Below are positions 1-10,500 of a DNA stretch of 64,000 nt, piece after piece; position 1 is the stretch's first letter, and each line of letters begins with the position of its first letter. The notes below the pieces were generated by a model. That model was given only the letters and a program-made list of their open reading frames with translations. It ran no database searches and was not told the DNA's origin. Source of the stretch: Kiritimatiellia bacterium (GTDB lineage: Bacteria; Verrucomicrobiota; Kiritimatiellia; UBA8416; YA12-FULL-48-11); contig JAQUPZ010000001.1 in assembly GCA_028716365.1 (NCBI GenBank), forward strand, positions 124,001 to 188,000, read 5' to 3'. The position numbers were made by a program, and so were the translations under genes.

Positions 1-200
1 CGGGTGCGATTTCAGTCTGTTATCGCGGGAGGTTGAGCAGTGGAATGGATGGCGAACAATTAGAAAAGTTTTTATCGGATCTCATGTTGAAACAGCCGGA
101 TACTGTCTGGCGCCGGGCACAGGAAGAATTGGACCTTACTCCGGAAGGTATTGCCAAATCTGAAAAGATGGAACAGGAAATAAAAACGGACCATGAATAA
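1..200 (+). CDS. cdaA: Diadenylate cyclase (CdaA/DisA_N-type), C-terminal fragment truncated by window edge
   Basis: Open frame from the window edge reads GAISVCYRGRLSSGMDGEQLEKFLSDLMLKQ..., like the CdaA C-terminal TG-x-IS-hydrophobic-x-G-x-L segment; directly followed by a YbbR/CdaR gene, the usual partner. Confidence 0.7.
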   Translation, partial: GAISVCYRGRLSSGMDGEQLEKFLSDLMLKQPDTVWRRAQEELDLTPEGIAKSEKMEQEIKTDHE

Positions 201-1131
201 CGTGGAAAAACTTAAAACCATTATTCTGAATAATTGGAAATTAAAACTGCTGGCATCAGGTCTGGCAATTCTGGTTATTTATGAAATCAGAGAGGCAACA
301 AGTTTCGAAGTTCCATATGATATTCCCATCAAGGTGGAAGTTGGTGAAGGTATTGCCATTTTGGATCAACCCAAGACAGTACGGGTGGTTTTTAAAGGTT
401 CCCAGGAAGATCTAAGGCGGCTCAGCCAGAATGAAATAGCGGCAATTATACGGCCCAAAGCAACAGACCCGGCAGGTTCGGAAAAAATAACCATCAAGCA
501 AAGTGATGTTCAGGGGGTTTCCGGTGTTAGAGTAATGCAGATAGAACCACGAGTTATAAAAATAGTTTTTGACCGGGAAATCGAAAAAGATGTTGCAGTT
601 GCAAAACCTTCGATTATCGGAACACCTCTTATCGGAAAAGTAGAGCTTGATTATCAGCCGCGGGTAGTCAAAATCCGTGGTTCAAATCTGCGTTTACGGA
701 ATAAGGAAGAAGTCAGTACTGAGCCGATAGATGTGGACGGGCGTGTGGAGTCTTTTTCCAAGACGGTCAGAATACTGCCGTCGCGTGATACATGGGTGTC
801 CAAGATTCAACCGGCTGAGGTTACAGTTGATGTCAACATAGTGACTGAATCGGTGACAAAAGAATGGAATCATGTTGTGGTGCGTGGAATTGTGGATCCG
901 GGCACTGCCGAAGACATGCATTTTGAGCCGAATTATGTAAAAGTTACGCTTAAGGGACGGATGGAAGAAATTGAAAATGTTATCAGTAATTCCATGATGG
1001 CATTTGTTGATTGTACAATGTTGAGTTCCGGCATGGTCATCGACCTGCCGGTCAAAATACATTTGCCGCCAAATGTGGATGTAGAGACAATAATTGAACC
1101 TGCAGCTGTGAAGGCATTCGGCAACAGGTGA
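193..1131 (+). CDS. YbbR-like domain protein (CdaR-like)
   Basis: N-terminal TM segment (NWKLKLLASGLAILVIYEI) then repeated YbbR-type modules; overlaps end of the cyclase gene. Confidence 0.8.
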   Translation: MNNVEKLKTIILNNWKLKLLASGLAILVIYEIREATSFEVPYDIPIKVEVGEGIAILDQPKTVRVVFKGSQEDLRRLSQNEIAAIIRPKATDPAGSEKITIKQSDVQGVSGVRVMQIEPRVIKIVFDREIEKDVAVAKPSIIGTPLIGKVELDYQPRVVKIRGSNLRLRNKEEVSTEPIDVDGRVESFSKTVRILPSRDTWVSKIQPAEVTVDVNIVTESVTKEWNHVVVRGIVDPGTAEDMHFEPNYVKVTLKGRMEEIENVISNSMMAFVDCTMLSSGMVIDLPVKIHLPPNVDVETIIEPAAVKAFGNR

Positions 1132-1184
1132 GAGTTGATAAATAAACAGATTTCCGGGAAAATCCGGGATAATGGAGTATAAAA

Positions 1185-3584
1185 ATGGCAGGAGTAAGTA
1201 AAGAATCTGAACGCAGTGTCCGTTTTGCATGGGGACTGCTTTTGCTGGCACTGAGCGTACTGCTTGGGCTCAGTATTTTTTCTTATGACTGGAAAGACGT
1301 CAGTTCCCTGGTGGTGTTTCCAAATGACCCGCCGACCAATCTTATCGGTCTTGTAGGAGCATGGCTGTCGTTTGTCCTGTTCTTTCTCATGGGTGCAGGA
1401 GCTTATCTGATTCCTTTCTGGTTCCTTCTGATCGGATTCATAATGATATTCAGGCGCGAAGAACGGATATGGCCAAAGATTGTATGGGCGCTGTTTGCCA
1501 TTATATCTCTGGGTTCAATACTGGAACTTCATGAAGCATCATTTAGTGCAATGTGCAAACGGCTTAACATGCCGGATGCGGGCGGTATTTTCAGCCATGT
1601 AATTACCCGGGATTTTCTTGTTACGTGGCTCAACCCGGTTGGCACGGCTACTCTCGCATGGTCGGCGCTTATAGTTTCTCTTGTGATGTTCATTAAGGTG
1701 GAGACGGTGGCGGCTTGGTTTCATTTGGCATTGGCATGTTGCCGGGGTGGGTACGAAAGATATCAGACCTTTATGCTTGAACGTAAAGACATGCGTGAAC
1801 GCATTGAAAGTGAGAAGGAGGCAATAGAAAAGCAACGCAAGCGTCTTGAAAGAGTTATCCAGAAAGAGGAACGCGTTGCAAGGGTGAGAGACGAACAACC
1901 AGAAGTTAAACCATCAGAGAAAGAAGAAACTGCGCCGATTCGAAGTGTGATCGAGCCGAAGATCCCTGTCAAAACAGAGGAAAAAGAACCCGTAGTTGTG
2001 GAGAAAAAAGCAAAAGAGCCAAAATCACGGGAGGAAAAAAAGACGTCTTCCGGTATTTCTCTCCAGCCGCTTGCGAGTGGTTCCGGCAATTATCAGTTGC
2101 CTCCGTTAAGTCTTCTTGAAACTACGCCAACCAGTCAGAATGGTGATTCAAAAGCTGACATCGAAATTACCGGGAAAATCATTGTGGAGACTCTTGCTGA
2201 ATTTGCCATTGAGGCACAAATCACAAATGTTGAAGAAGGCCCGGCTGTAACGCGTTATGAACTGCTTCCGGCGCCAGGTGTAAAAGTAGAAAAAATCGGG
2301 TCTTTGAGCAATAATCTGGCCCTTTCACTGAAAGCCACAAGCGTGCGTGTTCAGGCACCGATACCGGGAAAGGGTGTTGTGGGAATTGAAGTGCCCAATA
2401 CATCTAAGTCAACAGTTTACCTGCGGGAAATGCTGGAAAGTGAAGTCTTCCAAAGCAGAAAGGCAAAGCTTCCTCTTGTTATAGGAAAAGATGTCGGGGG
2501 TAATGTGATTGTTGCCGACCTTGCCGATATGCCGCATCTTCTGGTTGCAGGTGCAACCGGGACGGGCAAGACTGTTTGCATGAACTCGGTTCTTGCCGGA
2601 CTATTGATGTCTATGACGCCTGACCAATTGCGATTGATGCTGATTGATCCAAAGATTGTTGAATTTTCCCATTACAATCATCTGCCTCACCTGGTGGTTC
2701 CTGTGATTACAGATCCCAAAAAAGTCGTGTTGGGTCTTCGGTGGGCAATCAATGAGATGGAAAAGAGGTATAAACTGTTTGCAAAAGTTGGTGTGAGAAA
2801 TATCGAGGGGTATAACACGCGTATTATTGCAAAGCAGGAGAATCTTTTTGCAGAACTGAATACGCCGGAAACGGAGGAAAAAAGACCGCCGGACAAAGTG
2901 CCTTATATCGTGATTGTCGTGGATGAACTGGCAGATCTGATGATAACTGCACAGGCTGATATAGAGAATTGTGTGGCGAGGCTGGCCCAGCTTTCGCGGG
3001 CAGTCGGTATACACATGATTCTTTCCACACAACGTCCGTCGGTAGATGTAATTACAGGCACGATTAAGGCGAATTTTCCGTCACGTATGGCATTCCAGGT
3101 GGCTCAGAAGGTTGACAGCAGAACCATCCTGGACACTGTCGGCGCTGAAAAACTTCTGGGGCGCGGTGACATGCTGTTTCAGCCGCCCGGTACAAGCAAG
3201 GTAATACGTGCACAGGGTGCCCTGACAACGGACGTTGAAATCAAAAGAATCGTGGATTTTATTAATAAACAGGCTGAACCTGAATATGAAAATGAGATCA
3301 AGGAGAAAATTGACAGGCCGGTTGATTCAATGGATGACGGCGGCGAAGATGAAGAGCTGTTAAACCAGTCAATTGCCATTATAAAGGAAACACAGCGTGC
3401 TTCCACGTCATCCCTGCAGAGAAGACTGAGAATTGGTTATACCCGGGCGGCTCGAATAATGGATATTCTTGAGGAAAGAGGGGTTGTGGGACCTCCTCGC
3501 GGTTCTGATCCGCGTGAAATCCTTATTGATCTTGACGGCCAAATTCCCAACAATGCCGGAGAACAGACAACAGAGGAGTTGTAA
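1185..3584 (+). CDS. ftsK: DNA translocase FtsK/SpoIIIE
   Basis: N-terminal TM helices, Walker A AGATGTGKT, Walker B IVIVVDELADLM, C-terminal winged-helix gamma domain. Confidence 0.95.
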   Translation: MAGVSKESERSVRFAWGLLLLALSVLLGLSIFSYDWKDVSSLVVFPNDPPTNLIGLVGAWLSFVLFFLMGAGAYLIPFWFLLIGFIMIFRREERIWPKIVWALFAIISLGSILELHEASFSAMCKRLNMPDAGGIFSHVITRDFLVTWLNPVGTATLAWSALIVSLVMFIKVETVAAWFHLALACCRGGYERYQTFMLERKDMRERIESEKEAIEKQRKRLERVIQKEERVARVRDEQPEVKPSEKEETAPIRSVIEPKIPVKTEEKEPVVVEKKAKEPKSREEKKTSSGISLQPLASGSGNYQLPPLSLLETTPTSQNGDSKADIEITGKIIVETLAEFAIEAQITNVEEGPAVTRYELLPAPGVKVEKIGSLSNNLALSLKATSVRVQAPIPGKGVVGIEVPNTSKSTVYLREMLESEVFQSRKAKLPLVIGKDVGGNVIVADLADMPHLLVAGATGTGKTVCMNSVLAGLLMSMTPDQLRLMLIDPKIVEFSHYNHLPHLVVPVITDPKKVVLGLRWAINEMEKRYKLFAKVGVRNIEGYNTRIIAKQENLFAELNTPETEEKRPPDKVPYIVIVVDELADLMITAQADIENCVARLAQLSRAVGIHMILSTQRPSVDVITGTIKANFPSRMAFQVAQKVDSRTILDTVGAEKLLGRGDMLFQPPGTSKVIRAQGALTTDVEIKRIVDFINKQAEPEYENEIKEKIDRPVDSMDDGGEDEELLNQSIAIIKETQRASTSSLQRRLRIGYTRAARIMDILEERGVVGPPRGSDPREILIDLDGQIPNNAGEQTTEEL

Positions 3585-3586
3585 AA

Positions 3587-4342
3587 ATGGCGCTCGGTGA
3601 AAAATTGCGAAATGCCCGTCTCAATGCAAAACTGACAACTACACAGGTTGCTACAGCGACCCGCATAAAAATTCAAATAATTGAGGACATTGAACGGGAA
3701 GATTTCAGGAGAGTGGCTGCTCCAATTTATGGCAAGGGCTTTATTAGGCTTTTTGCAGAGAAAGTAGGGCTGGATCCTGTACCATTGGTTGAAGAGTATG
3801 TCGGGCGATTTGTGAATCCGGTGCAAGTACAGCTTATTACCGATAAGGGACATGTTTTACAGGGGTCTAAAAAACTGGAACCACTTGCTCCTCACCAGCT
3901 GGATGCAAATATTTTGCCGGATCTTCCCAAGGAACAGGATCTTTTTTCCGCGACAAAAAGGACGGAGATTGTGCCACCCTCGGCAGAACAGCCCGTGAAG
4001 ACGGAAAAAGAATTCCCTGAAGACCATTCTAAAACCACCGGTTCTCTGAATAAAATAATCAGCAAATGCAGAGAACGCATAAATAATCTCAGTGAGCAGG
4101 TTAAATCCATTAATGATCCCTGGCGGCGGCGGGATTTCAGTCTTCCTGTAATCCGTTTCGTCGAATCGCCCATCAAGTGGCTTTCCGTTTTACTCGGTAC
4201 GATTGTTATTGTCATACTTTTACTTTCCACCATCAGCCGCGTGTTTCACCGGAACCAGAAAGAAAATGCTGTTCCACGCGTTGAGGAAACACGGGCGCAA
4301 CTGCGTCTTGGCGCTGAACCGCCGGCCCCTTATGTCAACTAA
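3587..4342 (+). CDS. RodZ-like helix-turn-helix membrane protein
   Basis: LGEKLRNARLNAKLTTTQVATATRIKIQIIEDIEREDF HTH_25-like N-terminus and one C-terminal TM helix. Confidence 0.75.
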   Translation: MALGEKLRNARLNAKLTTTQVATATRIKIQIIEDIEREDFRRVAAPIYGKGFIRLFAEKVGLDPVPLVEEYVGRFVNPVQVQLITDKGHVLQGSKKLEPLAPHQLDANILPDLPKEQDLFSATKRTEIVPPSAEQPVKTEKEFPEDHSKTTGSLNKIISKCRERINNLSEQVKSINDPWRRRDFSLPVIRFVESPIKWLSVLLGTIVIVILLLSTISRVFHRNQKENAVPRVEETRAQLRLGAEPPAPYVN

Positions 4343-4362
4343 CCGTTTTCCCCAGGTCATGT

Positions 4363-5733
4363 ATGCTTTCCAATTGTGAAATAAAGTCAGACAACAGGCC
4401 TGTGTCGGTGGGCTTTATCAGTCTCGGTTGCGCAAAGAACCTGGTGGATTCCCAGCTCATGGCTGGAGTACTGGTCTCGGAAAATATCAAGCTGGCCCGT
4501 TCCCCCGAAGAAGCCGATATAATTATTGTCAACACATGTGCTTTTATAGAAGAGGCAAGAACAGAATCGCTGGAAATGATAGAGTCGGCCTGTAATCTCA
4601 AGAATAACGGCCCGTGCCGTGCCGTTCTGGTGGCCGGCTGTCTGCCTCAACGTTACAAGGAGGACCTTAAAGCGAAGTTACCGGCTGTCGATGCGTTTAT
4701 AGGTCTGGATGAACTGGAAAAAACAGGAACCGTCATTCGACAACTGGCTGAAGGGAAGCGTGGTATATTCAATGTGTCCAGGAAATCCACAAGGATTTAC
4801 GAACCAAAGGTACCCGGGATAATTTTCACCGGTGGCCCATTCGCCTATTTGAAAGTTGCGGAAGGATGCAATCATCGCTGTTCATTTTGCGCGATACCGG
4901 ACATAAGGGGTGCATACCGGTCAAGAACTGTGTCACAGATAGTCAGTGAGGCGGAAAAACTTTTGGCAAATGGCGTGAAAGAACTGAACCTGATTTCGCA
5001 GGATGTAACATCATATGGCCGTGACCTGAAATATGATACCGATTTGGCCAAGCTTATTGAGGCACTGAGGCAGTTGAAAGGGGATTTCTGGGTACGCCTG
5101 CTATATGGTCATCCCGCGATGGTAAGTGACCGCCTGCTGAAGGTCATGGCTGAAACCCCGCAAATGTGTCATTACTTTGACCTTCCCGTTCAACATAGTC
5201 ATCCGGACATACTTCATGCCATGCGGCGGGGTGACACGATTTTACATGTGGAAAGAATGGCAGACCGGATCAGGCATGTTATGCCGGACGTTACGTTACG
5301 AACGACGTGTCTTGTTGGTTTTCCCGGTGAGACGGACGAACATTTTGAACACCTGCTTGATTTTGTTCAGAAGATAGAATTTGATCATCTTGGCGTATTC
5401 ACTTTTTCACCGGAAGAGCATACCGCGGCTTTTGAACTGTCTGCCTGCCCCGATCCGGAGCTTGCCGCGGCACGAAGAGATGATCTTCTTGTTGTTCAGA
5501 TGGGTATTGTGGAAATGAAAGCAACAAAATTGATCGGGCTTGATACACAAGTTTTGCTGGAAAGAAAAGCGCCTGATAATAATATGTGGATTGGGCGTGC
5601 AAGACGCAATGCTCCGGAGGTTGACGGCGTTGTGTTTGTGGAAAACGTGCCGCATGATAAGCAGGCTGGTGATTTTGTGAATGTGCGCTATACTGCACAG
5701 CAGGAATATGACATGGTAGCAGTCAGTATTTAA
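4363..5733 (+). CDS. rimO: Ribosomal protein S12 methylthiotransferase RimO (radical SAM)
   Basis: VGFISLGCAKNLVDSQ, CxxxCxxC as CNHRCSFCAIP, DLPVQHSHPDILHAMRRGD. Confidence 0.93.
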   Translation: MLSNCEIKSDNRPVSVGFISLGCAKNLVDSQLMAGVLVSENIKLARSPEEADIIIVNTCAFIEEARTESLEMIESACNLKNNGPCRAVLVAGCLPQRYKEDLKAKLPAVDAFIGLDELEKTGTVIRQLAEGKRGIFNVSRKSTRIYEPKVPGIIFTGGPFAYLKVAEGCNHRCSFCAIPDIRGAYRSRTVSQIVSEAEKLLANGVKELNLISQDVTSYGRDLKYDTDLAKLIEALRQLKGDFWVRLLYGHPAMVSDRLLKVMAETPQMCHYFDLPVQHSHPDILHAMRRGDTILHVERMADRIRHVMPDVTLRTTCLVGFPGETDEHFEHLLDFVQKIEFDHLGVFTFSPEEHTAAFELSACPDPELAAARRDDLLVVQMGIVEMKATKLIGLDTQVLLERKAPDNNMWIGRARRNAPEVDGVVFVENVPHDKQAGDFVNVRYTAQQEYDMVAVSI

Positions 5734-5797
5734 GATTGATGATTCCCGATTTATGATTTATTCGGGAAGCTCGATCGGCATTCTAAAATCGTAAATG
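5734..5797. repeat. AT-rich intergenic repeat, copy 1
   Basis: GATTGATGATTCCCGATTTATGATT...TTCTAAAATCGTAAAT; resembles 10501-10571. Confidence 0.55.
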
Positions 5798-5807
5798 GGG
5801 TATTTTA

Positions 5808-6401
5808 ATGGCTCAAGATTGGGACATAAAAGCGCGCAGTGAGTCCTGTCATGAATGCAAAATGGCTTTTCAGGACAAGCAACAGTATTTTTCAGCGCTT
5901 GTGTTTGGGAATGAAGGTTACGTCAGGGAAGATTACTGCGGACGTTGCTGGATGGGTGGCAAGAAGGATGTAACATCACCTTACAGTCAATGGCAGGGTG
6001 TTTTCCGTCCACCGCCTCCGCCGCCGGAAGAAGCGTTGAAAAAAGAAACGGCTGAAACACTTTTACGTCGATTGATACAGGATGGGGATGCTTCGAAAAA
6101 AAATGTAATGTATATTCTTGCTGTCATGCTTGAGAGAAAACGAATCCTGGCTGAAAGAGATATACAGAAGCATGATGACGGCGCAAAAGTCATTGTTTAC
6201 GAGCATAAGAAGACAGGCGAAACATTTCTTGTCCCTGACCCGGGACTTCATCTTGACCAGCTTGAACACGTTCAGAAGGAAGTAGTTGAAATGCTTGGAG
6301 GACCAAAATCGCCACAAGCTGTTAGTGCTGAGGGGACAGTTCCTGTTCCTGATGGATCTTCCGGACAGAAGACCGGAGAGACATCCGGCGTTTCAAACTG
6401 A
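5808..6401 (+). CDS. Hypothetical protein with two CxxC motifs (possible zinc ribbon)
   Basis: CHECKMAF ... YCGRCWMGGKKD; no family recognised. Confidence 0.6.
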   Translation: MAQDWDIKARSESCHECKMAFQDKQQYFSALVFGNEGYVREDYCGRCWMGGKKDVTSPYSQWQGVFRPPPPPPEEALKKETAETLLRRLIQDGDASKKNVMYILAVMLERKRILAERDIQKHDDGAKVIVYEHKKTGETFLVPDPGLHLDQLEHVQKEVVEMLGGPKSPQAVSAEGTVPVPDGSSGQKTGETSGVSN

Positions 6402-6418
6402 CGACGATTTTTCTGCAC

Positions 6419-7990
6419 ATGGGAATCTGCATGTTTGATATCAAAATAACAGATGGACAGGTTCTTGATGGAACGGGTTGTCCTGCAGCTGTTCTTGATA
6501 TAGGTATTACCGGTGACCAGATTAAGGACATGGGAGACCTTTCGAAGGCCGAAGCAAAACTTATAATTTCAGCTGCTGGAAAATGTGTTTGTCCGGGTTT
6601 TATAGATGCACATTCCCATTCGGATACATACTTGCTGATCGAACCTTCTGCCCCTAGCAAAATTTTCCAGGGAATAACCACGGAAATCGTAGGAAACTGT
6701 GGCGCCTCTGCGGCGCCGCTGGTAGGAAAATACCACATGCCCGCGGACTGGCTGGACAAGGAATACCCCGGTAAATGGAATACCGTGACCGAATACCGTC
6801 AGTTGCTGGGAAAAATGAAACCTGCCCCGAATGTTGTTTTATTAATAGGCCATAATACTTTGCGCGCTGGTGTTGCCGGTTATGAGAACAGGCCATTGTC
6901 AGATTCAGAACTGCGCGAGGCAAAAAAACTGCTGGAACAGAGTATGGAAGAAGGTGGTCATGGTTTCAGTACAGGTTTGATTTATGCACCGGCGATGTTT
7001 GCTTCGCGTGAAGAACTGGTTGAACTTGCGAAAGTTGCAGCGAAACATGACGGCATTTATACCAGTCATATGCGTAGTGAAGGAACGTATCTGCTTAAGG
7101 CAATTGAAGAGGCTGTTTCGATAGGAAGAGACGCCGGTCTGCGGGTACAGATTTCTCATCTTAAAACATCGGGACGGAAAAACTGGCCGTTGGTGGACAA
7201 GGCTATTCGACTGATCCGAAAGGCACGGGAAGAAGGATTGGAAGTGGCCGCCGACAGATATCCCTACACCTCAGGATGTACGGATCTTGATGTCATTTTT
7301 CCGGAATGGGCGGCAGAAGGCGGACGTGAAGTTATTTTGTCACGGCTTCGAAACTCTTCTGAACGTAAACGTCTGAGGGAAGATTTGTTAAAAGAGCAAT
7401 CTGAAAATGACTGGTCCGGTATTACGATCGGTTCAACAAATCATCGTGACAACAAGAAGTTCCGGGGAATGCCTTTGTTTGATATTGCGAAAAGGCTTGG
7501 TATGGAGCCTGTTGATACCGTGTTGTATTTTGCAGCGAGCGATGAATTGAAAACATCAGCGTTCTTTGCCGGGATGAGTGAGGAAAACATGATGAAAATT
7601 CTTGCCGAGCCATACGTAATGCTCGGTACGGACGCTTCGCTCCGTGCCCTTGAAGGACCATTGAGTAAAGATTATCCGCATCCAAGGGCATACGGCAGTT
7701 TTCCCCGTTTCCTCCGTATGTCGCTGGACGGGAAAACAGTTTCATTGCCGGAAGCGGTGCGGAAAATGACATCTCTGCCCGCAAAACATTTTCAAATCAA
7801 AGATCGCGGAATAATTGCGAAAGGGAAAAAAGCTGATATTGTGGTTTTTGATGCCGTTAAACTGAGAGATGTTTCCGACTACTCTGTTCCGCATCAACTG
7901 TCGAAAGGGATAGAATATCTTATAGTTAATGGAGTTTTGACAATAACGAAAGGCGCGATAACGGGCAGTCGGGCCGGAAAAATGTTATAG
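6419..7990 (+). CDS. N-acyl-D-amino-acid deacylase (amidohydrolase)
   Basis: PGFIDAHSHSDTYLL, GITTEIVGNCGASAAP, HMRSEG, ISHLKTSG, MLGTDAS motifs. Alternative start at 6431. Confidence 0.88.
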   Translation: MGICMFDIKITDGQVLDGTGCPAAVLDIGITGDQIKDMGDLSKAEAKLIISAAGKCVCPGFIDAHSHSDTYLLIEPSAPSKIFQGITTEIVGNCGASAAPLVGKYHMPADWLDKEYPGKWNTVTEYRQLLGKMKPAPNVVLLIGHNTLRAGVAGYENRPLSDSELREAKKLLEQSMEEGGHGFSTGLIYAPAMFASREELVELAKVAAKHDGIYTSHMRSEGTYLLKAIEEAVSIGRDAGLRVQISHLKTSGRKNWPLVDKAIRLIRKAREEGLEVAADRYPYTSGCTDLDVIFPEWAAEGGREVILSRLRNSSERKRLREDLLKEQSENDWSGITIGSTNHRDNKKFRGMPLFDIAKRLGMEPVDTVLYFAASDELKTSAFFAGMSEENMMKILAEPYVMLGTDASLRALEGPLSKDYPHPRAYGSFPRFLRMSLDGKTVSLPEAVRKMTSLPAKHFQIKDRGIIAKGKKADIVVFDAVKLRDVSDYSVPHQLSKGIEYLIVNGVLTITKGAITGSRAGKML

Positions 7991-8022
7991 ACTATTCCAG
8001 CGTTGATTGTGAGGAAGTGTTT

Positions 8023-9330
8023 ATGGCCGAAATTACTTCAAAACCGCGGATACGGCAATGGGTGATTGTTTTCGCAATTACACTTGCGGTTATCACGTAT
8101 ATTGACCGTGTATGTATTTCGCAGGCGGCGGTTGACATCCAGCGCGATTTGGGTTTGTCCAAGGAACAGATGAGTTGGGTGTTTGCTGTATTTACGCTGG
8201 CTTATGGATTGTTTGAAGTACCATTCGGCTGGCTTGGCGACAAGCTGGGTCCGCGACGGATGTTGATGCGTGTAGTGATGATGTGGTCGGTTTTCACGGC
8301 AGCAACCGGCTGGGCATGGAGCTGGATTTCCATGATGACCTGCAGGTTTTTATTTGGAGCCGGTGAAGCAGGTTGTTTTCCCAATATCACAAAGGTGTTC
8401 ACAATCTGGCTGCCTTCACGGGAGCGGGTAAGGGCACAGGGACTGATGTGGCTGAGCGCACGTTGGGGTGGGGCATTTACACCATTGCTGGTGGTATGGG
8501 TTCTGGGACTGGTGGGCTGGCGGTGGGCTTTCACCATTTTTGGCGCAATTGGCATAGTATGGGCCGTCTGTTTTTATATTTGGTTTCGGGATGACCCGCG
8601 CAGTCATCCTGCAATGAGCAAGGAAGAACTGGCGCTTCTGGATGGTGCCGATATGAATGCAGCCGGTCACTGCAATGTTCCGTGGAAACAACTGCTTACC
8701 AGTTCCCGTGTCTGGCTATTGTATATTCCCTACTTTTGCATGAACTACGGATGGTATTTTTACATTACATGGCTGCCGACATATTTGCGTGAGGCACGCG
8801 GAGTCAGTCTAGAGAAGGGCGCGTTGTTAGCTGGCTTGCCGCTTTTCTTTGGCGGGTTGGGCAGTTTGTTCAGCGGATTAATTGCTGCACGGGCCGCTGA
8901 AAAATTTGGAACCGCCCGGTCACGTCGCTTGCTGGCATGTACTGGTCTGGCGTGTGCCGCAGCAATGCTTGTTTTGTCGCCTTACATTCAAAGTCCTACA
9001 ATGGCGATGCTTGTGTTGGGCCTGGCAAGTTTTTCCAATGATCTGGCAATGCCCGGTGCGTGGGGAGCCTGTATGGATATTGGTGGCCGTTTTTCCGGCT
9101 CATTGTCCGGTACTATGAATATGCTGGGCCAGGCTGGTGGCACTATATGCCCAATTGCTGTTGCTTATATTCTTAAGTATACTGGTGGTAACTGGAATGT
9201 GGCGTTTTGGGCAGCAGCAACGGCATATGCGATCGGTGCAATCTGCTGGGTGTTTATTGATCCTGTAACACCATTGGAAAAAACGCCGTCTGAATCACAG
9301 GATCAATCTGTAAAAAAAGAAAACGCATAA
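8023..9330 (+). CDS. MFS transporter (ACS family, hexuronate/phthalate-like)
   Basis: Multiple TM helices; TYIDRVCISQAAVDIQRDLGLSKEQMSWVFAVFTLAYGLFEVPFGWLGDKLGPRR. Confidence 0.88.
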   Translation: MAEITSKPRIRQWVIVFAITLAVITYIDRVCISQAAVDIQRDLGLSKEQMSWVFAVFTLAYGLFEVPFGWLGDKLGPRRMLMRVVMMWSVFTAATGWAWSWISMMTCRFLFGAGEAGCFPNITKVFTIWLPSRERVRAQGLMWLSARWGGAFTPLLVVWVLGLVGWRWAFTIFGAIGIVWAVCFYIWFRDDPRSHPAMSKEELALLDGADMNAAGHCNVPWKQLLTSSRVWLLYIPYFCMNYGWYFYITWLPTYLREARGVSLEKGALLAGLPLFFGGLGSLFSGLIAARAAEKFGTARSRRLLACTGLACAAAMLVLSPYIQSPTMAMLVLGLASFSNDLAMPGAWGACMDIGGRFSGSLSGTMNMLGQAGGTICPIAVAYILKYTGGNWNVAFWAAATAYAIGAICWVFIDPVTPLEKTPSESQDQSVKKENA

Positions 9331-9360
9331 TAACGTAATTTATAGTGAATAGACTGGATA

Positions 9361-10500
9361 TCAGACAATTCGTGGTGAATTGGGTGTGCGGATACTGGTA
9401 AGGATTTCATAAGGAATGGTTCCACACCACCGGGCAATCTCATCGGCCCAGACAGCTTCATCTCCCTGTGCGCCAATAAGAATAACTTCGTCACCTTCCT
9501 GGGCTTTTGTATCAATTCCCAGATCAATCATCGAAAAATTCATTGTAATACGCCCGATCACAGGGCATCTCCGGCCACTGGTAATAACATGTCCGGTATT
9601 ACTGAGGTTTCTTGAGTAACCATCAGCATAACCGACATCAATTGCTGCAATACATGTTTCACGGGGAGTTATATACGTACTGTCGTAACTTACATGAAAA
9701 CCGGCAGGTACTTTTCTTATTTGAACTATGCGTGTCTTCCACTGCAGAAAGGGTCTCGTTTTGACTTCAACACAGCCACCGAGTTCCGGATTTTGATTTC
9801 CGGGTTCCGAATACTTGTACCCATAACCATAAAGTAATATACCCGGCCTTATACCGTCCATGTTCCACGCGCGATTGCAGATTGTAGCACCACTGTTGGA
9901 GATATGTTTGAACGGAACAGAAAGCCCCTTTTCGTCACAGAGACGAATGACGGTGTTGAAACGTTCAACCTGTGTAATGGCAAAACTTTTGTCTGGACTC
10001 GTCACGGAAGCAAAATGAGTACAAAAACCGCATATGTCCAGTCCGGGCAGACGTGCCAGCCGCGGTAGAATTTCCGGGGCTTCTTCCCAAAGAAATCCAA
10101 CTCGACCCATACCGGTATCGATTTTTGCATGACAACGCAGGACAGCCTTTAAAGACGCGGCCGTTGATGCAAGGGAAACGGCATGTTTTTCACTGATAAC
10201 AATGGGAATGATATTGTTTCCGATTGCCTGTGCAACGGCAGCGGCATCCATGACACCAATGATCATGATTCCGGCATCCGGTAAAATTTCTCTCAATACC
10301 AGTGCTTCATTGATGCTGGTTACAGCAAACCATTTAACCCCGCATTCCCATGCACACTGTGCTACTGGAACCAGGCCGTGACCATAAGCATTAGATTTGA
10401 CAACAAAGATAATTTCAGTGGTACTTTTGAGGACAGACTGAAGATTCCGCAGATTGGTACGGAGAATTCTTAGATCAAGTTCCACCCAGGTATTGCTCAT
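9361..10500 (-). CDS. alr: Alanine racemase
   Basis: VVKSNAYGHG PLP-lysine motif, KIDTGMGRVGF. Confidence 0.93.
   Translation of the reverse strand: MSNTWVELDLRILRTNLRNLQSVLKSTTEIIFVVKSNAYGHGLVPVAQCAWECGVKWFAVTSINEALVLREILPDAGIMIIGVMDAAAVAQAIGNNIIPIVISEKHAVSLASTAASLKAVLRCHAKIDTGMGRVGFLWEEAPEILPRLARLPGLDICGFCTHFASVTSPDKSFAITQVERFNTVIRLCDEKGLSVPFKHISNSGATICNRAWNMDGIRPGILLYGYGYKYSEPGNQNPELGGCVEVKTRPFLQWKTRIVQIRKVPAGFHVSYDSTYITPRETCIAAIDVGYADGYSRNLSNTGHVITSGRRCPVIGRITMNFSMIDLGIDTKAQEGDEVILIGAQGDEAVWADEIARWCGTIPYEILTSIRTPNSPRIV

Noticed and set aside
4425-4435. Third TTGCGCAA site
   Set aside because: Single copy inside the rimO coding sequence (LGCAKN codons); treated as coincidence.
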